Assembly: GCA_933228895.1 (NCBI GenBank)
Contig: OW121857.1
Location: 7,378,001-7,442,000 of the forward strand
DNA: 64,000 nucleotides
DNA from: Platycnemis pennipes
Taxonomy: Eukaryota; Arthropoda; Insecta; Odonata; Platycnemididae
Direction: 5' to 3'
Positions 55,621-64,000 of the stretch are shown one piece after another. A program made the position numbers and the translations under genes. Position 1 is the first letter of the stretch. Each line of letters opens with the position of its first letter. The notes under the pieces were generated by a model. The model had not been told where the DNA came from and did not search any database. It saw nothing but the letters and a program-made list of their open reading frames with translations.

Positions 55621-56037
55621 CTTTTGTAAATTTGAACGTGAATTTCCGATGCATTTTTTTCTTTATTTTTGAACAAGAAATTATGGAAAAAAATAATTTT
55701 GCAAATTATATTTGCTATATATTAATGCATATTTCAATAACGCTTACCTAAAGTAACAAAATCCATTTTGCAGGACAAGAATCGGGTCAATACACGTTAT
55801 ATTAGAGAGAATTGAAGGTGATATATGTGTCTGTTCCTTTTCAATTGATGCACTTGCTATCAGTGCAATATTTTCTCATCTTATCAGCCAGAGGAGTAAT
55901 TACAGCGATAAGTACTTACCTGAAATGGTTTTGAATTCGTCAATTATCGGTGTGTCCAAAATATATACTCAAAAATCCGAAATAGAATATTTTCTTAGAC
56001 TCGTTTAATATCAAGTATTAGGGATCCTGCACCACTG

Positions 56038-56678
56038 TGCGCCGCCCAATCACCCCGCGCCGAAAAATGTAATCGCCGCCGCGCGGAGGGCGAGCGAACT
56101 AAACGCGTTTTCCAGTTCAACGCCACCGCCGTTACCCCTCACTCTCCTGTTATCTGGTTCAAAGGTTTGGGCCGGGGCTTCGCAACAATTCGCTTCGGCA
56201 TTCTAAAGTGAGCAGGCCAGCCAAAGAGAGGGGCGGTTCAGAGGAAGGGATTTGATTCGCTAATGCGTTTTTCATCAAAATATTCGAGAGTGGAAAATAC
56301 AATTTCACCATCCGAGGCGGATTTCGCTCGAAAACACGTCGGTGATGCATCGGAGTGTTCTGCTTCCGAACGGAAGGTAGACTCAATGTTCAAACCCAGG
56401 TAAGATCCAAGCGAAAACTGAATGGTTTAATTTTCTGGATGCCAGCAATTTCCAAAGGCCCAGCGAATTGAAATAGATCTCTCTTTACCAAAAGGAAGTG
56501 TGTTTCTCGTCTATTTGTAGGTGTGGATTTAGTTCAACGCTAACCTCCCTTCACGACTATACGGCTGAACGCTGAGAAAAACAAAGCAAGTTCTTTGCAA
56601 CGAAATACACTTCACAGGTCTTGCATAATTTCGATCCAAGTTAAAGTCTGAATCCATATTTCCTCGATATATCGTATA
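56038..56678. other. GC-rich island, right half, then unassigned DNA
   Basis: 56038-56240 is CG-rich (CGCCGCCGCGCGGAGGGCG) and composition-matched to 53930-54348; the remainder shows no gene. Confidence 0.35.
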
Positions 56679-57510
56679 ATAGGGTAGTTTCCCATTATTT
56701 TTTTATTGTCTTGATCGAAAGTTTATAACCTCTGGAGTACGTGTTTTAAGCCGTTCGATTTTTAAATGACGTTAAGTATATATCCTCATTAATTAAAAAG
56801 TGAAAAAAATCAATGGCGCGAAAACGCGACGGCAAACTATTGCATGCCGGTTAATCCTACGTGTGACGGCAAACTATTTCCTCTACCTGCCACCAGGTGG
56901 TGCTGCGGACGCTTCCAAATAGACGCCGCACTCCGTTAAAGCTTATGAACAAGTATTGGAGGCATATTTATTCCGTTAATTAATTATAATTAACTTTTAT
57001 TCATTTATTTAACATTAATTATGCAGTTGATTCATTTAAAATCTGTTAGTATTCCTTTCACAAGCATATCATGTAGTTCGCCTATCGCCGCACGACCTTC
57101 ACGCCATGCTTCGTCGTAGCAGAAGACACAGCGAGCAGGACGTCCTTGAGCCTATAAATTGACTAATAATACCATGTTTAACTGAGAATTCTTTTCCAAC
57201 ATTGATAGTTTTTACAGGTTAATACTAATAATATTCACTAGAGCTGAGGGGCCCTGAAATACAACGGTAAGTTCAGGAGACGAATTTTCCTATGCTTCGC
57301 AACGTAAACTACCTACCTGTTACGTCAGCTTGAAGGCAGCGCACCCCGCCATTTCAGAGCCTTTTCAAATGGCCTTAAAATTAACATTTAATTCTCTAGT
57401 AAACTGGGATTTCTCAATACAAACTTTTTGCGTAAATTAAATACATTTATGGCAGGGCACAAATCGCAATTAATGAGGTCTGTTTTCTTTGATGAAGGAA
57501 ACTACCCTAT
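56679..57510. mobile_element. TA-flanked inverted-repeat element, ATAGGGTAGTTTCC ends (832 bp)
   Basis: TA (56677-56678) precedes ATAGGGTAGTTTCC and the mirrored GGAAACTACCCTAT ends before TA (57511-57512), consistent with Tc1/mariner-type insertion. CGACGGCAAACTATT occurs twice (56827 and 56866). A possible peptide scrap on the minus strand near 57148-57050 (RCVFCYDEAWREG) is too short to classify. Confidence 0.65.
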
Positions 57511-57939
57511 TACGATTTTCCAGGACATTTTTGGCAATAACTAAATATATCGACAGGAATGTTACCAATAAAAACAATTAGATGGATTAATTATTATTTT
57601 GCACAACACAAAGTGTAATCATGCGACAATTTTCTGATTGTCTCTCATGCACATGAATAATTCTACGAATTTGTTCTTTTTGATGTAAGTCGAGAATCGG
57701 GCTATGATTAAGACGAGGATAAACAACTCGTCTAATTTTTTTATAAATTAATATTTTTATACTTATCACTAGGCTTTACTTTACAATAAAGGCCGTTTTA
57801 CACGGTGAATGATCATGCGAATGAATTCATTCGCGAATGAATTTAAATGATGACCTGAAAAAGCTTCCGCTTAGAGTGTTTTACACGGCGAATGATCATT
57901 TGAATTAATCCCTTGAATGTTATGTGCAGAAAGGATGCG
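57511..57939. other. Unassigned DNA with repeated Harbinger-like motif
   Basis: GTTTTACACGG(T/C)GAATGATCAT occurs twice in the same orientation (about 57795 and 57878) and is related to the motif at 33.93 kb. Confidence 0.4.
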
Positions 57940-58130
57940 CATTGGACGAAGTCGATAGGAGTCAGAGGTTGCACCATGCCCACTTTTCCCAAAGGGTTAA
58001 AAACATCAGTTTTTCGCCGCTTATAACTCGAGAAATAATTGACGGATCAAAAAACGGAAAAAACGTGTCTTTTTATTTTACAAACTCTATCATATTCGGC
58101 AATAAAGATACATGGTAAACGACCCCATTG
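57940..58130 (-). mobile_element. CAATGGGG family MITE, copy 5 (half element)
   Basis: Only the half from ATTGGACGAAGTCGATAGG to GGTAAACGACCCCATTG is present; the other half is missing at 57940, where the sequence changes abruptly. Confidence 0.7.
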
Positions 58131-59712
58131 TTTTCCTACTGAACTCCACAACATTAAACAATTTGTCTCTTTGCTGGAAGGGTGAAAATGATTCAAAACA
58201 ACCACAAATTATAACACCTGGCAACAATTCTTCTTCCATTCTTATAAAACATTTCTTGATCACACCTCCGAATAAAACAACTTTGGTAAGTATTTTAGAG
58301 CTTCTTAAAGTGTCCTTTGAAGACGTCCTCCCTTGTCCCTCTTAATGCACTCGGCCAAAGGAGGGCGATGCCTACATTGTGAATTAAACTGACCTTCCAT
58401 CGACGCCACGTTTTACGGCAAGCAACTCCAAAGCCTCGTTAGTTGACTTTGTAACCCGCTCAAGGTGGTTGGTTCGAAATTTACAAGTGTATAGATTTTC
58501 TCAATAATTGTAATATTCGTTCCTTTAATTATGGTCTAAAATTCCACGGAAAATTTTTTTTGGGGTTTTCAATGTAGTTTTTGAGATATTTAAGTTTTTT
58601 TTTTTAACAAGGGGCCCTATGGCGCACTCCGCTTCGTAAGGATCAATTATGTGTTCTTTACGTTTCTACCATACAGATTTTCACCAAAAACTGAAATGAT
58701 GTGGATATTAGACAACATTTTATATTCTGATAAAATCAATCAGTGTTATCGAATTATTTCCTCCGTATAAAGAAAAGAAATAAAATATTCCTTAAATTTT
58801 CATATATCGCGCGCGAAGTTTTGAGGTGCATTTGGCAATGTGGAATCAGACCGGGTAAAGCGAACGTGCGAGAAACCACAACAAATCACACCACAAAGTC
58901 CAAGAATATTACAATGTAGTCCCCTTGACAGAGTTCTTGAGAATAGACCAATACGACACCTGCCGTTACGACCGCTGAAACAGAAATAATTGCCGAATTT
59001 CAGGGTGTGCGTTGTTGCTGAGTGAAAAAGAGAGATTAAGTAAATGGTTTCAAGAAATGTTAAAAATGTTTAAACGTTTGATCACAATTATTTCGTCACT
59101 ACAAAGTATGCGAATACCCATAGCACAACATTACATACTTTTTCAATCCATATATTAAAACCAAAATCTCCAAGGTCAAAGGATATGCACAGAGTGACAA
59201 CGTTCAGGTTGCCTAGAAACAGAATCAAGTCAAGTTTTATGTTATGTTTCATGTCAATTTTTAAATTCAAAAGGGCAATGTTTCAATATGACTTGAGAAT
59301 TTGAGGCATGCGGTTAAAATATTGTGTAATCATGTCCAAGCAAATTTTTAGTGCCATTGAAATTATATGAGCACTAGTTCTCAACGACTCACGATTACCG
59401 TACCAGTCACCATAAGTGCGGAAATTGCTCAATGGCAATGGCGTTTACAACTCCTCCGAAATATTCAGCTCAGAGCTGGTCCGGTTGCTTATGGCAGCTC
59501 TCAACAAGCGCTAAATTTACCGTCATGTGAGCTTCATATTGGTGGGTTGTCATTTTCTTTCCTTGTGTCATCTCTTGCTTCAAAGAATGCTGCGGTACTG
59601 CTGGATACACCCAAATAGGCCTCTTTCGGATGCTCTTAAAGATCTCCAGTCAAGAGTTGAGCACTCTGGCCTTTGAATTGACGATGATTATCAAAATATT
59701 TAACTATACGAC
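58131..59712. other. Unassigned AT-rich DNA
   Basis: A weak B-box-like GGTTGGTTCGAAATTTAC near 58475 might be a SINE remnant. Frames up to 83 codons (59367-59618) lack domains. Confidence 0.3.
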
Positions 59713-60222
59713 TACAGAAGGGCAACTCGGTAAATTACCGCCGTAATTTTCGTAAATTACCGTGGTATTTTTCGTAAATTAACAATACCCCTGAAAATTA
59801 CCGTAATAAACGGTAATTTCTTCCTCACGAAGAAACCATTGGGATGGGTGATATTATATTTTAAGTAGCTAAAACGATATTGTTTACATTGCGTCCGTGA
59901 TTAATTCAGAGTAAAATAACAAATGCACATTGCGCAGAGGTATGTCTTTGGAAAGAAAATTTCTCATGGTGTGACAAATGAGAGGCAAATTGCGTGTTGC
60001 TGCCAACTTTCTTATAATTTTTTTAATGAGTTATAACAGATAAATGTCGTGATATATTTGATATAAGCGTCGTTATTTATATTTCAATGCTATTTGATTT
60101 CGTTTTGAGTTCTCTGTTACGGATTTGCAGCTCAAAACATAAAATTACCTGAAAATTACGGTAATTTTCGAAAATTACCGTAATTTACCTCATCGAAAAT
60201 TACGGTAATTTACCCATCTCTA
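59713..60222. mobile_element. hAT-like MITE (510 bp) with near-perfect 8-bp TSD
   Basis: The right end, read inward, is TAGAGATGGGTAAATTACCG; the left end is TACAGAAGGGCAACTCGG then TAAATTACCG. Flanking 8-mers TATACGAC (59705-59712) and AATACGAC (60223-60230) match at 7 positions. Both ends consist of repeated TAAATTACCG/CGGTAATTT units that can pair. No coding sequence. Confidence 0.75.
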
Positions 60223-61062
60223 AATACGACATACGTTGGTCTTTAGCACCTAAACATTGAATATTAACGCCAAACTATTAGGCAATTTTCCAAATGCTAG
60301 GCATTTTTTATCATATAGAAAATTTAATTTGCCTATCGCTTGCAAGCATTAATATCAGCATTCATGACAAAATGCTTATATGCTATACAAGATGTGAGAA
60401 CTTTTGGGCCAACTGTGCGAGATTTCTGACACCAGGAAACAGAACTCATTAAGTTCATTAGACAGTGCTCCACGATGCATGCTATCTTTAACCGATCAGA
60501 GAAGAGAAGAAAATCTATCCAAACCTAAATTATTTAGTTCTATAAGGTAGAAAAAAAGGAACATGAAAGGTAGAGAGTATTATATAACTGTGGGAGTTAA
60601 TGATTTTAAAAAAAACGCTTATTTCTCGAAAAGATGGCATGGTGGATGAAGATAGTGAAGCGTGTACGAATGCTGGTTGCAAATTTATAGTATACGACAC
60701 ACATTAAAGAATAAATGTACGAGATATGATAAAGTGTCAAACGTCAGTCAGAATTAAAGCGTAGGTACTCCAGTCAACTAAACGATAAAGCGAACTTGCC
60801 GGGGTATGTGCCGCTTGGGAACAAGAAATGGGAATGCTACTCTTTGGACAAGAATGAACAGGACAAGGAAAGGGCTCATAGAGAATTTGAACTAGCAGTG
60901 AGGAAAAATTGAAAGTATGATTGCACTTCTTTGACTCTCCTCGTCGATATTATCAATCATAATAGAAAAATCAAGAACGGGATCGAAAACTAAATAATGA
61001 ACGGGCAGTTATCAACAGGGAAAACCGCATGTGCTACTTGTGCTACTAGTGGTACTAACGGT
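60223..61062. other. Unassigned AT-rich DNA
   Basis: No coding, RNA or repeat signal recognised. Confidence 0.3.
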
Positions 61063-61640
61063 ACATCTACATCTACATAATACCCTGCAAGTCACCATAA
61101 AGGTGTGTGGAAGGGGGTGATTTCTCACCAAACATGCACTACATATCATGCATAAATAAAGAGTAGTATTTTTATACTGTTCTAAATTTCACTATTTAAA
61201 ATAAGATAAAAATAGCAAAGCATACATGCAAAAACATGCTATTAGTTGGGTTAGCTTTAAGTCCTTATACCAACAAGCAGCTGCCAATGTTATCCATTGC
61301 TACACTCGTATAAAATACAATTACCGTTATTCATATCCCTAATAGTACGAGGAAAAAAGGACATTTTGAATCTGTCAGTTCGGCAATCAATTTCTCTTAA
61401 TTTTGTGATTATGGTCCAGTTTACCATAGTAAGTTGGGGTCCGCAAAATATTTTTAACATCATCACTGAAAATATGGTCTTGGAATTTATTTAAGAGATT
61501 AAGTCTAAATTTCAACCTGCGATCTGACAATGATTCCCAATTTAATTCAATTAATAGACTGGTTACGCTAATAAGGTTATCGTATCGTCCCATTACCAGC
61601 CTTGCCGATCTCGCTGCACACGTTCAAGTTCGTTACGGTA
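61063..61640 (-). pseudogene. LINE-A copy, RT C-terminus and 3' tail (subfamily 2)
   Basis: Minus strand. The tail CATCTACATCTACATAA and hairpin ACCCTGCAAGTCACC ... GGTGTGTGG start at 61063. Frame 61593-61387 reads GRYDNLISVTSLLIELNWES, LSDRRLKFRLNLLNKFQDHI and RTPTYYGKLDHNHKIK. It is truncated near 61640 inside the RVQRRSARF region. Confidence 0.8.
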
Positions 61641-62009
61641 CGGTACAAGTACGGTAGGTTGAAGGTAAAAGATTCAATAATTGTAAGGAGGTATGAGATT
61701 TTATGGAGAAATCAATGCATTGCGTCTGAATGCCCCGCTGTGATTTCTCCAATTTCTTTATCATTAACCAACGTTGAAAGGACCAGATGGAACATACCAC
61801 ATGGTGCGTGCACGGGTAAGAGGAACTGTTAGAGGAACAGCTCTTGCAGTGGTTGTACAGTTGGTAGCTCTGTCCCCATTTTTGGTTTCCACTGGTCAGG
61901 GCGGGGGTCTGAGTTTTACCGACGATAATGCAGAGGCTCTAGTTTCGAGGTGAGTTACGAGGTTGTTGCTCAACTCGAAGGGAAGGCGCGTCATGAGAAT
62001 GTTATTAGG
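61641..62009. other. Unassigned DNA
   Basis: A GTACGGTACAAGTACGGTA stutter marks the LINE-A truncation point; nothing else recognised. Confidence 0.3.
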
Positions 62010-62525
62010 GTTCAAGGTAACTGGGAGACTGAAAGATGACTGAAAAAAATACTTAAAAAAATACATCCAGACAATTTACTTTGGTTCACTCCCTTATGGC
62101 GGCGTTCTTAAAAAAAGCCAGCGATTGCTTAGACGTAGCAGAAATTCTTGGGCAATAAACAGGCATTATATAATTGATGGACGATTTGCTCGTTGCCATC
62201 CATACTACGCAAATAAAAATTCGAAATACAATAGTTTATTGCATTAAACAAAGGAGATAAATACATACGTTTTCGCCAAGTATTCATTTAACAACTTACC
62301 TCCACGCATAAACAGATGAACAACGCCCATAGTGATACCGTGTCGTGACGTCATGCGATGACGTCGTGTTTTTAAGCTGCCGAAAAAGTACAATTTTCAA
62401 AAAGTAATATCTTTGTGACGCAAATTAATTCTTCAGCAAAATTGTCGGCAAGCATATTTCAGCTGATAAACTTCACATTCAAAGAGTCATAAAAAATAGT
62501 GCATGTTCCCCATTGTTGGGTTGCC
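62010..62525 (-). repeat. Dispersed repeat R1, copy 2
   Basis: Reverse complement of 27065-27560, with the same paired GACGTCATGCGATGACGTCG motif (here at 62346-62365), CCCTTATGGCGGCG and AATAGTGCATGTTCCCC. No coding potential. Confidence 0.7.
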
Positions 62526-63417
62526 ATGTTACGAGTAGCAAAAGAATGGGGGTGGTGGGCATACCACTTCTTTAGAATAGGGGCTGGGGGAGGGGAAGTG
62601 GGAAGGGAGTGTTCGCGTTCATCGTCTCGAGTTGACGGAGAAAGGCTGGACCAAGAACACTGTATAAAGGACGTTGATTTCCAATTTTAACAGTGTTGCC
62701 ACTGGGCGCGCCAAAATAGAAGTTCCATCTTTGGCCACGGGCGACGCTACAGTCAACGTAGATGTAAAGCTCTGTATTTAGACTCTAAATACAGAGCTTT
62801 ACGTAGATGCACGTATCAGACGCTTATGGCCCCTACTACGCGTATTTATCACAATTTATTTTCTCAGCCTGTACGGTACCATGACGAGTGATACTTCATG
62901 TAATTCTTTTAAGCATTACAAAATGATTGTATATACTTTAGGTAAGAGCCGTCGTCAAGAGAACTTTCCAGGGCATCGGAAAATAGAAACCAGTAACACC
63001 CGATGTCAGACGAATTCGGCGATGTGAACGACGGAATCAAATACGGAATTCCTCTCTAGCAATCCTGATTTATGATTATGAATGACACAGTAAAATAATT
63101 ACAATGATTGATTTGCATGAAACATTCAAAAGCTATTTCATTCCCGGTCATTAGATGCCAAATAACATACAATTTCTAATCACGCCGCTAGAGAAGAAAG
63201 CAGATGACGTCTTTACGTTCACTATTCCCTACATAATTATAGTATAATACACAGAAATTGATGAATGAAGGAAATCGAATTGAAGGTCATTTATTTTCAA
63301 CCCATATTTTTGTTTCATTCAAGTCAATACGGAATCAGATGTTACAAAAGGTATGGAATTAACTATTATTACCAAACATTTCTCACCTACAGACTACGGC
63401 CGATGAGAAAGAACCTA
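62526..63417. other. Unassigned DNA
   Basis: A short G-rich patch (62545-62610), the palindrome at 62764-62802, then AT-rich sequence. No gene recognised. Confidence 0.3.
62764..62802. repeat. Perfect 39-base palindrome
   Basis: GTAAAGCTCTGTATTTAGA, one C, then its exact complement TCTAAATACAGAGCTTTAC. The outer GTAGATG on both sides (AACGTAGATG before, ACGTAGATGC after) is a direct, not inverted, repeat. Confidence 0.9.
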
Positions 63418-64000
63418 AAAATAAATAATGGACACCATGGGGCATGTAAAACTAGTTTATCAGTCAATATACAGTCTTTCGCTCGCAGATAATGAACTTC
63501 ACACCCTTAAAATAACAAAACTTGGGAGATATAGGTCCAATGTTACAACTGAATAGTCTCTCACAAATAATGGTCATAATCTTAAAATGGCAAAACTCGG
63601 AACGCACGCGTAAATAGTATCTCACTCAGCAGAAAAACAATGAATAGCATACTCTTAAATGACGAAACTTGGAAGGCATAAGTCAATATTACACTGAACG
63701 TAGACTTTCTCTCTCCACAGATAAAGAATGTCACACACTGGAATGACTACACATGGGGCGCACAAGGCAATATTATAATGAATGCAGTCTCTCTCTCTCT
63801 CTCGCTTTCCACATAAACAATGAATGTCATGCACCAGGAATGACTAAACTCGGAACTCACAGGTCATTATTACACTGAATGCAGCCTTTCCTCTTTCTCT
63901 CTCCGCAGATAAACAACGAATCTTATGCACTGTGAATGACTATACATGTGACGCACTAGGCAATATTATGATTAATGCAGTATCTCTCTCCCTGCAGATA
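63418..64000. repeat. Minisatellite-like tandem array running off the window
   Basis: About seven diverged units of 70-97 bp. Each has AATAAACAATGAAT near its start, a G-AATGACTAAACTCGG middle (or AAATGACGAAACTTGG), a CAATATTACACTGAATGCAG core and a pyrimidine-rich CTCTCTCTCCGCAG end. Unit starts are near 63418, 63490, 63569, 63643, 63720, 63812 and 63909. Divergence decreases toward the right edge. No coding function is implied. Confidence 0.7.

Larger units (their letters stand above)
54349..56037. mobile_element. hAT-like element inserted in the GC-rich island, containing a nested MITE
   Basis: The left end CGGTGGTGCAGGATCCCTAA and the mirrored TTAGGGATCCTGCACCACTG form an inverted repeat of about 22 bp. 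CAGTGGTGCAGG-type ends fit hAT. Flanks are both GCCGCC-rich, so a duplication cannot be read unambiguously. The CAATGGGG MITE copy 4 lies inside (54529-55069). A 90-codon minus frame (55347-55075) has no domain I recognise. Confidence 0.6.

Noticed and set aside
1..64000. LTR retrotransposons or integrated viral genes
   Set aside because: No paired long direct terminal repeats, gag/pol protease-integrase motifs or viral structural proteins were recognised by eye.

Overview
The window reads as repeat-dense, AT-rich animal nuclear DNA, most likely from an arthropod with a large genome. The support is the make-up of its mobile elements: several non-LTR retrotransposon clades, Penelope-like elements with a GIY-YIG domain, tRNA-derived SINEs, and hAT, piggyBac, PIF/Harbinger-like, mariner-like and CACTA-like DNA elements. 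I found no intact host protein gene, no rRNA, no functional tRNA, no CRISPR array and nothing bacterial. Every recognisable protein stretch is a broken piece of a transposase or reverse transcriptase (RT).

Three retrotransposon groups dominate. LINE-A (CR1/L2/Jockey-like by its RT C-terminus) is the most frequent. Its 3' end is a conserved hairpin (CCCTGCCACACACC ... GGTGGCTTGCAGGG) followed by GTAGATG repeats, and it occurs about a dozen times on both strands. LINE-B (RTE-like, ending in TGATGA repeats) is present as 3' fragments and as more complete RT remnants at 15.2-16.6, 43.4-44.3, 46.8-49.9 and 50.0-51.0 kb. Penelope-like (PLE) 3' parts lie at 29.2-29.9 and 48.1-48.8 kb, with two short inverted-repeat relatives at 38.9 and 46.2 kb. 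A SINE at 20.95 kb carries the LINE-A 3' tail, which suggests LINE-A machinery moved it.

Layout. 0-4.2 kb: hAT MITE with a perfect 8-bp target duplication (TSD), SINE and LINE pieces, and a TTAA-flanked piggyBac-type MITE. 4.4-7.5 kb: TTAA-bounded composite containing a Harbinger-like element and LINE-A. 8.1-12.1 kb: a roughly 1-kb unit in inverted plus partial tandem arrangement, one arm split by a SINE. 13.4-21.1 kb: LINE-A cluster, hidden LINE-B RT, second hAT MITE. 21.3-35.1 kb: mostly unassigned DNA with several copies of a CAATGGGG-ended family, a PLE, a duplicated LINE-A tail and a third hAT MITE. 35.6-37.2 kb: hAT transposase fragment nested in another inverted-repeat element. 38.9-51.0 kb: LINE-B/PLE/piggyBac district, including a three-element nest. 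51.3-57.5 kb: two LINE-A copies and a GC-rich island split by a hAT-like element. 57.5-64 kb: further MITEs and a minisatellite running off the right edge.

No cooperating gene set or new host system is supported. The most informative content is insertion order (nested elements, filled versus empty sites), the SINE/LINE tail sharing, the hammerhead-like motifs at PLE-like ends, and a piggyBac deletion derivative at 44.8-46.2 kb whose transposase remnant is visible only by reading through stops and a frameshift. Element names rest on motifs, terminal repeats and target duplications read by eye; no database search was run.
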